DNA of 64,000 bases from Lewinella sp. LCG006 (GTDB taxonomy: Bacteria > Bacteroidota > Bacteroidia > Chitinophagales > Saprospiraceae), in the NCBI RefSeq assembly GCF_040784935.1, contig NZ_CP160680.1, forward strand, positions 1,479,501 to 1,543,500, in the 5' to 3' direction. The notes below the pieces were generated by a model. The model searched no databases. It was given only the letters and a program-made list of their open reading frames with translations, and was not told the origin of the DNA. Shown here piece after piece: positions 10,300 through 21,900 of the stretch; positions within the stretch are counted from its first letter, which is position 1; each line of letters opens with the position of its first letter. The translations under genes were made by a program, and so were the position numbers.

Positions 10300-10499
10300 A
10301 ACTGAAATGCCAAAATTGTAATCCTACTTTATCAGTAGAACCGTTTTTTAACACACCACCTTAGATAGTAATTACACTACACGAATTGGTAGCGTAAAAG
10401 AAAGGAAATGTGTTGTTCAAAGTGTTTGTGTATGTAGATTAATATGACTCCAGTGGCCATACCTATCACCTAATTTTGAAGAAAACTCAAGGGGGGGGA

Positions 10500-10864
10500 T
10501 GTGACAAAACAAGATATCCTCTTTTTCTGTCACAGAACAAATTTAAGGGCAATTCTCATATAAATAAAATCATAATTACATTTTTTTAATAATTTGTGAC
10601 ATTTAATATATAGCAAAATAACCAATAAGTAAACAACAAAATATCGCATATTGATGATTATCAATTACTTAAAATAATACAATTGACTACAAGTTGGGCC
10701 AAATCTACCAACATTAGTGACAAAAAAATACTCTAAATCATCTAGTTTCTTTGCTAGAAAGGTTCAGTTTTCTCTTCAGCCAGGAGTAAAAAAAATTAAG
10801 CTTTCATAAAACACACTAAAAACCGCATTAAAAACACGTGGATCGACAATAATTGTATTGTCAC
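10500..10864. promoter_or_regulatory. Cluster of five GTGACA motifs, including a TGTGACA-N21-TGTCACA inverted pair
   Basis: GTGACA occurs at 10501-10506, 10596-10601 and 10717-10722 on plus and, as TGTCAC, at 10528-10533 and 10859-10864. About 0.4 occurrences would be expected in 864 random bases on both strands. None is present in the other three intergenic gaps of the window. The first two form a perfect 7-bp inverted repeat. A binding site for an unknown regulator of the downstream adhesin is inferred. Confidence 0.4.
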
Positions 10865-11053
10865 TTTTAGCAAAAATATTATTCTGGGTAGTTCAATAAG
10901 ATCAAAACATTAGAGAAGGAAAAACACACTTGAATGTAATTCCTAGGCCAGACTGCCCTACACCCTATTATTTATAGTGCTCTGGTAAACATTACTACGC
11001 TATACTACACTGTGAGAGGCACTGAGCTAAATCCCTGATTTTTACTTTCTAAT

Positions 11054-12721
11054 TCAAGCGAAACCTTTCTTGATCGTAAAAGAAAACGAGGTTCCCTTAC
11101 CTAATTCTGACTCCAGCCAAATTTCACCTTCGTGCTGCTCTACCAACCGCTTACACAAAGCAAGTCCAATGCCTGTTCCTGCAAACTGTTCTTGGGTATG
11201 CAAGCGCTTGAAAATTAAAAAAATCTTTTCTTGAAACTCTTTAGCTATACCTATCCCATTATCTTTTACCAAAAACTCCCAGTGATGTTCTTGTTCTTTC
11301 AAGCTCACCAATACCTCTGGTTGATTATCCTTATTTTGAAACTTCAGACTATTACCGATCAAGTTCATTAAAATTTGTTTCAACTTGATATAGTCTGCAG
11401 CGATTACATCGCATCTAATGTCCCAGGAAAGTCGGCCCTTTTTTTCCTTAATAAGTTCTCTTAGTTCTTCGACCAATTCTTCGCTTAAGGTGCTAAATTT
11501 AAAGGTTTTCAATTTTATCTTTTCCGTATTGGCACGAGAAAAGCTCAAGAGGTCTCCTATTAGTGCCTGCATATTTTTAGCACTAGAAATGATAAAGGAC
11601 AAAAAATCCCGTTCACTATCACTAAGGTTTTGAGCTCGCTTTTGGAGTAAATTAGAAAAACTTACGATGGACCTGATGGGTGCTTGCAAGTCGTGAGAAG
11701 CGATGTAAGCAAAATTTTCCAACTGCATATTACTTTCAATGTAGCGCTGCAACACTTCGTTCTGTTCGTTAAGCTTTTCAAGCTGCTTATTGATCAGTTT
11801 TTCTTTATGTAGTGCTTCTGTAAAATCACGAAAGAAGCGAATCAATAACAACCGCCCATTGATTTCAATGACCCACTGCAAGGCATCAATATCAAAATAT
11901 TTGCCTCCGGATGCTTTTATTCTAAAGATCTCTTGGCTTTCTTTCCTAGTAGATAAATCAAAGACCATCCGCTCAAAGACAGTTTCCGAGGTTTCGTTAT
12001 TTTGCTGATCTGCGGTAAACAAAGGAGCTACTTCTTCACTTGTTGCCATCAACTTATCCTTGGATTGAAGATAAGTTTCCATATTTTTATTTCGAATAAA
12101 CAAGGTGGCTGTTGCCGGATTCTTCCCATCGAAATGTGTAATATCCAGGATATCTATTCCAGCCCGAGCATGATCAACAATCGTTTTGTAGATAAGCTCA
12201 CGTTCCTTTGCCGCTTGTCGCTGCTCGGAAAGTTCGGTGGTATCTCGAATAGCTGTAATGCAACCTATTATTTCTCCCGTTTCCAGCCGGTGAGGAGCAA
12301 CTACCAATTGGCTATTGTAATCACTGTCTTTTCCCCCTTTTTTTGAGTAATATTCCTCAATGACCGTTTCTCCCTTTAAGGCAGATTCCATCATCTCTTG
12401 CCATAAAACGGCAAGGTCTTCTCGATAAGGTCTCATCACCTCAATACAGTTATCACCCAATTTAAAGGTCAAACCCAGCTCTTTCAATATTTTTTTTTGA
12501 GCCAGCCCATTGATCGCCGATATTCTAAATTCTCGATCAACACCTAACGCATTTTCTGGCAGGCAATCCAATACCGCCTGTAATCGGAGATCAGGCTGCC
12601 ATCCCTCAGGTTTTTCAGCAGTTTTTACTACTTTTCCTAAAGTTTCAATATATGCAACCACCTTATTTTGCTGTTCTTCCGAAAACCCATGCAAGGCCTT
12701 CTTCAAAAGGTGAATATCCAT
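11054..12721 (-). CDS. Soluble PAS-domain sensor histidine kinase
   Basis: A 555-residue protein with no signal peptide or membrane segment. Numbering from the ATG at 12721: a PAS-like domain at about 45-163, a second at about 178-303 ending in a coiled coil (about 300-333), then HisKA with the H-box SHDLQAPIRS (phospho-acceptor His343), the N-box ILMNLIGNSLKF (Asn453/457), the G1 box DNGIGIA (487-493) and the G2 box GTGIGLAL (about 515-522). All catalytic motifs are intact, so it should autophosphorylate in response to a cytosolic signal. No response regulator lies beside it. An in-frame GTG at 12787 would add 22 residues; the ATG is preferred because MDIHLLKKALHGF begins a plausible amphipathic helix and the extra stretch looks like leader sequence. 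It lies between two giant adhesins on the same strand; control of them is possible but unproven. Confidence 0.94.
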   Translation of the reverse strand: MDIHLLKKALHGFSEEQQNKVVAYIETLGKVVKTAEKPEGWQPDLRLQAVLDCLPENALGVDREFRISAINGLAQKKILKELGLTFKLGDNCIEVMRPYREDLAVLWQEMMESALKGETVIEEYYSKKGGKDSDYNSQLVVAPHRLETGEIIGCITAIRDTTELSEQRQAAKERELIYKTIVDHARAGIDILDITHFDGKNPATATLFIRNKNMETYLQSKDKLMATSEEVAPLFTADQQNNETSETVFERMVFDLSTRKESQEIFRIKASGGKYFDIDALQWVIEINGRLLLIRFFRDFTEALHKEKLINKQLEKLNEQNEVLQRYIESNMQLENFAYIASHDLQAPIRSIVSFSNLLQKRAQNLSDSERDFLSFIISSAKNMQALIGDLLSFSRANTEKIKLKTFKFSTLSEELVEELRELIKEKKGRLSWDIRCDVIAADYIKLKQILMNLIGNSLKFQNKDNQPEVLVSLKEQEHHWEFLVKDNGIGIAKEFQEKIFLIFKRLHTQEQFAGTGIGLALCKRLVEQHEGEIWLESELGKGTSFSFTIKKGFA

Positions 12722-12820
12722 ATTATTACAGGGTACTTTTGGGTTTAGTGTTCTGCTTTCATTAATACACGGAAAGTATGATAACACTCCCTTTAAGAAC
12801 TAATCAATCAGTTTAGTTCA

Positions 12821-12839
12821 TATCTTTCTTTTAAAGATA
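12821..12839. promoter_or_regulatory. Perfect 7-bp inverted repeat upstream of the kinase gene
   Basis: TATCTTT, five bases, then AAAGATA, about 100 bases before the kinase ATG. On the minus strand the left arm reads TATCTTTA, one base away from the Bacteroidota -7 element TAnnTTTG, so this may be the promoter, an operator, or both. The upstream TTTG is at a poor spacing. Confidence 0.3.
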
Positions 12840-12927
12840 CGCCTTTCAGATCGGCAAACCTTTTTTTGGCACTAAAATTGGCTCATGTTCCCAAAAAATA
12901 TAGGTGTACTTCAGCCACTTACCCCAC

Positions 12928-12963
12928 AAAAAAAACGGCGGCACCCACAAAGGATACCGCCGT
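12928..12963 (-). terminator. Rho-independent terminator of the 4,826-residue adhesin gene
   Basis: On the minus strand a stem ACGGCGG / CCGCCGT (7 bp, perfect) with a 15-base loop is followed directly by a run of eight T. It begins 27 bases after the stop codon of the gene ending at 12990. It separates that gene from the kinase gene downstream, arguing that the kinase has its own promoter. Confidence 0.92.
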
Positions 12964-12989
12964 CTGTTGTCTAATTTATCGTGTGGGGA

Positions 12990-15900
12990 TTATTCCACCA
13001 CTATCATCCGTTTCGTTGCGCGATGCTCGCCAGCCTGTCCGGCTTCGCCATTGGCCAGACGGGCTTCTACCGTGTAAGTCAATACTCCGGTAGTTCCATT
13101 AATCATTTGCTTCGTCACGTTGATGCTATTGTAGCCAGCTGCGAAATCACCCTTGATGATTCTTAGCACCCGACCGCGAGCATCACTAATCGTTATCGTC
13201 ACCTCCCAATCCTGAGGCAGGCCTGCATGGCCGGCAGGCAGGTTGAACGCAATCAGGGTCGCTGCAGCGAAGGGGTTGGGCGTGTTCTGGTACAATTCAA
13301 ACTCCGCAGCAGCATTCCAACCACTGGTAAATTCAATCCCCAGGTCAAACACCTGTTCTCCCCTCTCAGGGGAGATGTCCGTAAGGACAGAGCGGTAGGC
13401 CTCCGCAGCCGTGTAACGGCTAGAGATGCTCAGCGCTTCGCGCAGGGGCTGGTCTTCACTTGCTCGCAATACCAGGCTGAATAGGACATCGGTTGTAGTA
13501 CCGCCGCCGTTGTGGTTCCAGCTCATGGTGATGGTGCCTTCGTCTACAAAACGCAGGCCGAAGTTTTCGGCTTGTGCCTGTCCGTATTCGATGTCTACCA
13601 ATTCCACACCGCTCAATTGCAGCGTGCCTTGGTAGCCTTCGATCTGGTTGAGGTTCTCAGCCGTCACGGCTACGGTGTAGGTATTGCCTGCCTTCAGGTC
13701 AATGTCTTCCGCTTGGAGGTGGAAGATGCCGTTGAGGGTGCGATCATCGCCGGCCAAAGCATTGGCTTGAGCGCTACCGTTCACATCACCGATCTTCACA
13801 CCCACGAAGTCCGCATCCAGCACATCTCCCGGGAGGTTGTTCTCATTGATCAACTCTGGGAAAGTCTCTGACCAGGGGTTCGTGCTCTCTGGGAACTCGT
13901 AGTTTGCATCCACAAAGCGCCAGCTCGTATTGTTCGGGAACGCCGTGATCACGTTGAGGATCAGCTTACGGATCTGGATCAAATCCAGCGTCGTAATCGT
14001 TCCACTACGGTTGGCATCCGCGGCAATGCGCTTGTAAGGCCCAACGAGTGGCTCCACGTTGAGGATGTGCTTGGAGATCTTCACGATATCGAAGGTGGTC
14101 ACTCCGTTCAGCGGGTTGGCATTCAGGTACGGTGTTACTGAGTAGTCACCTCCCAGTGTCAGGTTGCTGAAGCTGTAGGTGCCGTTTGTATTCGTGGTCA
14201 TCGTAGCGGTCATGCCGCCATTGATGCTCACTTCCACGCCTTCTACCGCTTCGTTACCTTCCGTCATGATGATACCTGCAATCGTGCCGGTTTCATCACC
14301 GCTACACGTAGCGTGCAGTTGTACCAGGACATAAGTCTCACAGTAGTCGTAGTTACCTTCTTCGTCGAAGGCGTACACGTAAACCACCGTGGTCTGCTCA
14401 TCCGCATCCGTCAATACCAATCCGATATCATCGGGACTTGGTACAAAGTCTGGATCAGCTTCTACATCCGCTGCGCGGTAGATCGCGTACTTCGTCACCC
14501 GTGGCAGACCGCCGAACAGTTCTGGTCCCTGACCCGTACAGTCACTGATTGGGGAACCTTCAAAGTCAGCCGCCCAGATTGCCATCGCACAACCTTCACC
14601 CTCAGGTGTTGGCATCAGCGTTACCGTCAGGCCGTTGATACAGACCGGAGCAGGGCCTTTGCAGTCGATCACATCGAAGACGATGGTCTCGCTGGTCTGG
14701 TTGCCACAGCCATCCTCAAACAGGATGCGTACCGCGTGGTAGATGTTATCACCCATCGCCGAGGTAATGATCGGGAACGTTCCTGTGAACAGGTAAGTGC
14801 CGTCACCATTGCTGGTGATATTGCTCAGTACGTTGGCATCAGCTACAAACTCGTTCGACTTGATGTCACCGTCGCCGTTAGCGTCTACTGCGAAGGCATC
14901 CAGCTGGGCAGATACGATGTTGACCACCAGCACACCGTCCAGGTCAAACAGTTCACACTCATCAGCTACGCTGAATGGAATGCTGACTGCTTCCTGACAA
15001 TCACCGTCGTCATCACCAAACTGACCAGGCAACAGGTTAGGACAGTTGGCCGTTGGGCCGCCGTATTCACCAACAGTTACCACTGGGGCTGTTGAGTCGT
15101 ATACTTTCACGTATTGTGTGTAGATGTAGCGACCGAAGTTGCGACGTCCAAACTGATCGGCTGGAATACAACCGATGTTGTTGCCGGGGATGTTGTCGTA
15201 AACAGTGTTCGGAATATCAGAGTCTCCATCGCGGTCGGTGTGGTCACGGTCGATCACTACGCTGTACTGAATGCCCGGCTGAGCATCGGCGATGTTGTCA
15301 CAGTTGTTGTCTACAGGGCCAAAGCCACTCACTACCCGTACTACTGGGCGTTCGTTGCCTTCCACGGCGCGGTCAATCGGCAGCGATTCGCCGTCGTCTT
15401 CCGTCATGCGGGGCAGTACCAGTCCTTCGTATTCGCCATCCCACACGCACCAGTTGATGACATCGTAGGTGATCGAGTACTTGTAGCATGCATCGCCGTT
15501 GGCGGTAAAGAAGACCGGATCGCCAATGTTCACACTCAGCACATCACAACCAGTGGTGGTGGTGATGATCGTCGGTACTTCCGGATCGCCACAGTCAGCG
15601 GCCACATCTTCGGGGAAGTCGATGGTAAAGTCGTGGACTTCCGTGATCGTGATCAGCTGGCTACAGCTGTTCGTCGAGCGGAACACTTCGTTGATGTCGA
15701 TCGCACCGTTGCCGTTGGCATCGCCCTCGGGGCGCAGCTGCCAGGCTTCGAAACGACGCGTGATGGTTCCCCAGCCACAGTCGTTCACCTGGATGTTAGG
15801 CGTGCGTTCTACGATGGTGTCCACCGCACAGTTGTCCGTACCCGTAGCACCGCCGAAGATCGAGCTCATCATGATCGAGGTCGCAGCGAAGTCTTCGTCG

Positions 15901-18900
15901 TAAGCCGTCTGGATGTCTCCAGGGAAGGCCAGCGGAAGGTCGTTGCAGCTCAGATTCACTGGTGCTGGTGCGTAGCAGTAAGGGTTCAGTTTATCTTCAG
16001 GTACGATGGTCATCCAGCAAATGTTCTGGTTGCCAGACTCGTCCGTTACCCGTAGTTCAATCGTAATTTCGTTGTTGATATCGCAGCAGTAGAAGTCGAT
16101 GTACTCTCCCCATGGGCTCCAGCGGTTTTCGCTAGGATCACAGGTTTCGTTGCGCCAGTAGTTACGGCGAACTTCCAGGCTTACTTCCCCACAGTTGTCC
16201 GAAGAACCTTCGTCGACCGCGGTGGCAAAGATGCGCGCGATACCTTCGATGCCGTTGAGGACATCACCACCACCGATGGAGACGTTGAGGTCGTCGTCAC
16301 AGCTAGCTGTAGGTTCGATCTCGTCGCGGATGATCAGCGTGTATTCCTCGCAGGTCTCGTTGCCACAAGCATCTTCCGCACAAAGGATCAGCGTGTGGGT
16401 ACCTACGGGTACACCTACCACATCGTTATCGGCGATGTTACCGCCAGCGAAGAAGCTCTCACCGTTGGCCAGGATGGTGTAGGTTGTCGTGTGTACATCT
16501 GAACAGCCATTGCCATCGGTGATCGTTGGCGTCGGGATCAGGACATTCGCTACACAGCTCAAGGGAGAGGTAGAGATCGTCAGCGTTGGCGCTACACCCG
16601 TCAGTACAGGGCCGGTAAAGTCACCGACTTTGATCAGCTGGTTCAGCGTACCAGAGCCTCCGGGGTTACACCAGTCGATGATGTTCCACTCGCGACGTAG
16701 CTTGTAAGTGCCTTCACACACCGTGATCCGGGGCTCATCGGAGTAAGACGCGCCGATGTTGCAGTAGATCTGATCCAGATCGTAGAAGCCAAAGGCTGTA
16801 CGTATCCACGGATAACCAGAGGTGGATGGGTGTGGGTTGCCATTGGCATCCGTGGCATAGTCTTCATCACATTCAATCGGCACCACAAACGGAGGGAATA
16901 CAATGTCTCCAATTGTAGGCTTGCGGAAGGTAATCACCTGGTTGCAGCTTACGGTGCGTGGTGCGCCGATACATACGCCGTCGTAGCGATCGGCTACCGT
17001 GAACGTACGCGTAATGCGCTCGTCGCCACAGTCACCATCACTGTCGGTAACATCCGACAAGGTCACCAGTACGGGGCCACAGTTGTCGCCAACTACCGGG
17101 AAACCAGTCAGGTTCACCTTGGCGATGAAGGCGTTCAAAGCAGCCGTGCTTCCACCGAAGAAGGTGTTGCGCGTAGCCGTGAAGTCAAGTGTACCATCTG
17201 CACTGGCAATCCAGCTTTGAGGCGTCTCAAAGTGGATGAAGTCGATGTCGTTACAGACCAGGTCACGAGTTTGCGTTAATGCTACTGGCGTGAAGTCTGC
17301 ACCCGTTACACCGGTGTTGTTGTCCGAATAGATCGTCACCGTCCAGTCGCCGAATTGAGTTGTCAACCAGTTCGTCAGCACCAGCGTATAGCTTGTGTTC
17401 GGCTGTAAAGGCAAGCTCAAACGAAGGGTAGGATCAAAGGGGTTGCCACCAGGGACGAAACCATCATCGGAGGAACCGAGGATATTCTCACAAGGTGACG
17501 CAGGATCGAAACCACCCTGGAACAGGAACAAGCTTCCATCGCCCCAATCCGTATCCACCAGGAAGGTATACACATCAACCGGTAGTGCAAAGTCTGGTGT
17601 CGTGAACGTAATCACATCGTAGTTGTGTACGCCGTCGGCCAGGAAGCCCTGGTTCAAACAGCTGTTGTCGTTGAAGTTCAAGGTAGCATCAGCTGCATTC
17701 AGATTACCGCTTGCCTGGTGAGCTTCGTAATCCATCGTCACACTGCTCGTATTGGCAGGGCAGGTAACAACAGGATCGGTCTTGTCTTCGGCGAAGATGC
17801 TGCCCCAGCAGGTGTAGACTTCTACGCCATCTTCGATCAGACGAATCATGTAAGTATGCTCGCCACAGCCTGTCACTTGATCTGTTTCAACACCATCGAT
17901 CGAGATGATGAACTCATCAATACAGTAGTGCAGACCCGTCAGGATCATATCCGGCGTGATCGTTGCTGAGCAGTTAGCACCCAACGTCACGTTCAGGTCA
18001 GCGATACAAGCAAAGTCGAATGGTGGTTCTACAAAACCAGCATCAACCGTTGGGATATCATCACCTGAGAACAGATCGTAGAAACCTGTGGTAAACGTAT
18101 TCTGATCAATGTCAGAATCCAGATCATCAGGCCCTACGTTCGGGATAACCGCCAGTAGGATCGGACCACACTCACCAAGAGCTGTACTTGGGTCAAAGAT
18201 CACTTTGTAAGTACCAGGAGCCAAGTCTTCAAACTTATAGTAACCGTTCTCATCCGTTACCAGTACCAGCATGACTGGCTGACCAATGTTATTGGTACCC
18301 ATCAGGGTAACCGTAACGCCTTCAATTGGTGAGTCAGGTACAATACCTGTACTTACCTGCGTATTGTCATTGATGTCAAAACTCTCGTCCAGCCATACAA
18401 AGTCGCCCAGCTCTGCGGGAATATAAGCTCCGAAGTCGAAGCTCAGGTCATCCTGCATATCAGGGAAGCCATTGATGCCACCGGGGTTGTCGCCCGTGCC
18501 ATTTTCGCCTTCCGGTAGACCCATTGGGTCGACAATCGTAAATTCTACTCCGGTGTGCTCATCACTGTCGATTTCGTCATCGCCAGGGATGTTCGACCAG
18601 GTAGGCACAAAGTCTCCAGGTAGTTCGGGAATGCTGATACTGTACGTACCAGGATTCAAGCCACAGAAGCTGTAGATACCGTCGGTGGTACCATCGTTCG
18701 CAGTAGTTACCGTATAAGTACGGTTATCGTCGGTGGTGTTTACATCACCATCAGGACCGTACCATAATAATTCTACGTCGACGCCATTGATACCTAGATC
18801 GCCAGCTTCGTCTTGTACACCGTTGCCGTTGTAGTCTTCCCAGACCAGGTTACCTACCTTGCTGAGTTTGATTTTGTAGTCTTCGATCTCACCGAAAGGT

Positions 18901-21900
18901 ACAGCTCCTGTTTGGCTATCTGGCGCAAGGCCACCATCAGGGCTCAAGCGAGCACGGATGAATAAGGCTCCTTCGCTGTAGCCCACAGTCGCAGGAACAG
19001 GGAAGCAGTATTCGGCAGCATCAACGCCACCAACAGGTACCGTAGCATCTGTGAACACCAGTTCTTCACCAGCACCAAACATGCCGTCGCCGTTCCAATC
19101 TATCCATACTTGCAGTACGGCATCTTCACCGGTCATGTTCATCGCCGTCACCGTGATGCAGGACTCGTTGCCTGGAATCATCGGGTGGCTGAAGACGATA
19201 CCATCTTCATCACCACCTCCTACACAATCCCCGAAGGTTACCAGACCGGGATCAGCATCATCACCGCCTTCCATCATACCCGCCATGGGTTCAGGAATAC
19301 CGTCTAGTTCTACATCTACACAAGCTCCTAATTTCAGGTTCTCACTAACAATGTGACGGGGAGCATCATCTCCTGTTGTCGTATATGTATCCGGCAAATC
19401 ACCGTAATCGAAACCGATGATTTGTATCATGTAATCTTCTACCTCTCCAGAGTTCGCTAAGCCAGTAGAAGACATTACTTCGTCCATATCATTGGCAAGA
19501 CGAATACGCAGACCTACATCCTGGCCAACTACCGCATCTGCAGGAATTGGGCCAACATTTACAGTCACTTCCGTATCACCATCAGCTACTGTAGCCGTAA
19601 ATTTCTCCGTGTTTGGATCAAGGAAACCATCCTTGTTGAAATCTACATAAACAGCAATGGTAGCGTCTTCGCCCGTCATATTCATGACTGGAATATTGAG
19701 GCTTGTCGTTTGCGTCAGGATAAAGAGTGGGAGGTTATCCAAGTCCAGTCCGTCTTCGTCGTCTACATCCATTGTTCCCGGAGCAGCATTGTTATCATCA
19801 CCATCAGTGGCACCTGCGTCAGCACTGGGCTGACCATCTACTTCATCATCTACGGCAGCACCGATTTTCAAGGTCACCATATCCTCTTCATTCGTGAGGA
19901 TTTTGTGTGCAGGGCCGCCATCAGCAGCAGTTGTCTGGTAATCAGCAGGCGTGAGCGGTGCATTAGCATCGCCATTGGTACCCGTAACGACGTCATTCAA
20001 GTCACCGTAGTCGAAGCCCATTACAGGAATCTCGTAATCTTCTACTTCACCATCAGGTGCTGGGCCATAAGGACTCATCACTGCATCCTGATCCGTACTA
20101 ATACGAATACGAATACCAATGTCGTCGTTCAAGGTAGCAGTCAATGGTGGCGTAACTCCTGTGAGCACAGCTTCCGTCTCATTGGGCATTACGATTGTCG
20201 AGTACATTTCGTCCACCTCAAACTCACCATTATTGTTCCAATCAATAAAGAATACCAATTTGGCATCCTCATTGGTCATATTCATCACAGGAATCGTAAT
20301 ATCTACACTCTGGTTGGTCATAAACATGATGCTAGTCGGATCGAACCCATCTTCATCATCTTCGTCCGTAACATCACCTGTAGCATTACTACTTTGCTGA
20401 CCGTCAGCTTCATCATCTAGTAGTAATCCGATCTTTAGTAAGACCATATCCTCTTCATTCGTGATGATCTTGTGGCTTGGACCACCATTCGCATTTTGTG
20501 TTTGGTAGTCTTGCTCGGAAGTACCGTCAGTACCGTCAATCAAATCACCGTAGTCAAAGCCCATCACCATGATCAGGTAGTCTTCAACTTCTCCATCAGG
20601 AGCAGGGCCAGTGGGGCTCATGCTCGCATCCATATCGGAGCTTAGACGAATACGGAAACCAAGTTCATCGTTAAGCGTCGTGGTAAACGGAGGAACAATA
20701 TCGGCTATAGTCACACTTGTGGCTTGATCTGGTACATCGACAAAATACATCTCGCCTATGTCGGTGAAGTCCCCGTTGTTGTTCCAGTCGATGAAGACCG
20801 TCAACTTCGCAGGGGCACCCGTCATGTTCATGACCGGAATGTCCAGATCAACAGACTGGCCAGTTACGAACATTACGCTCGTAGGGTCGAAACCGTCTTC
20901 GTCATCACCATCGCCGTCAGCATCAGTGCTTTGAGCGCCGTCTAATTCATCGTCAACGGTAGCGCCAATTTTCAGCGTAACCATGTCGTCTTCATTCGTG
21001 ATGATTTTGTGGACAGGGCCACCATCAGCAATGGTAGTCTCGTAGTCCTCCTCTGTTGTCCCCGTGCCTAAATCTGCAAGGTCACCATAATCAAAGGCCA
21101 TCACTACAATCTCGTAGTCTTCTACTTCACCGTCAGGGGCAGGGCCACCAGGACTCATCGCCATATCCGTTGTCAGACGGAAACGCATTCCGATTTCGTC
21201 GTTGATCGCAGCGTCGGCTGGGGGCGTAATGCCCGCCAAAATCGCAGAGGTTGATTGATCGGCTACCGTTGTGAAGTACATCTCGTCCGTACCATCAAAG
21301 GCACCGTCGTTGTTCCAGTCGATGTAGACCGTCAACTTCGCATCAACACCCGTCATGTTCATGACTGGGATTGTAAGATCTTGGGATTGACCACGCACGA
21401 ACATTACACTCGTAGGATCGAAACCGTCTTCATCTGCGCCGTCGCCGTCGGCATCAGCACTTGGTGTACCGTCGAGTTCGTCATCTACCGACGCGCCAAT
21501 CTTCAAGGTCACCATATCATTCTCATCCGTAACAATCTTGTGTACTGGGCCGCCGTTGGCAGAAGATGTTTCGTAATCTTCTTCACCGGTACCAGCAGCA
21601 CCATCTACAAGGTCACCATAGTCAAAGGCCATCACTACAATCTCGTAGTCTTCTACTTCACCGTCAGGGGCAGGACCCGTAGGGCTCATTGCCATGTCAG
21701 TCGTCAAACGGAAACGCATCCCGAGTTCGTCGTTGATCGCAGCGTCGGCTGGGGGCGTGATGCCCGCCAAAATCGCAGAGGTTGATTGATCGGCTACCGT
21801 TGTGAAGTACATCTCATCCGTACCATCAAAGGCACCGTCGTTGTTCCAGTCGATGTAGACCGTCAACTTCGCATCAACACCCGTCATGTTCATGACTGGG

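Larger units (their letters stand above)
10190..11053. other. AT-rich 864-bp intergenic region, no gene seen
   Basis: Lies between the stop of the histidine kinase and the start of the adhesin at 10189, so it should hold the adhesin promoter. It contains a strong dyad (10267-10299), a run of eight G (10491-10498), an inverted repeat (10500-10534) and five GTGACA hexamers. One TAAATTTG (minus strand, 10537-10544) fits the Bacteroidota -7 consensus TAnnTTTG but lacks a good -33 element. No convincing terminator for the kinase gene was found. Confidence 0.7.

Noticed and set aside
10500-10534. TGTGACA...TGTCACA as a CRP/FNR site
   Set aside because: The half-sites are 21 bases apart instead of about six, so it does not fit that family; kept only as an unknown inverted repeat.
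12722-12787. 22-residue N-terminal extension of the kinase from GTG
   Set aside because: GTG start, no ribosome-binding site at useful spacing, and no conserved-looking residues; the ATG at 12721 is preferred.
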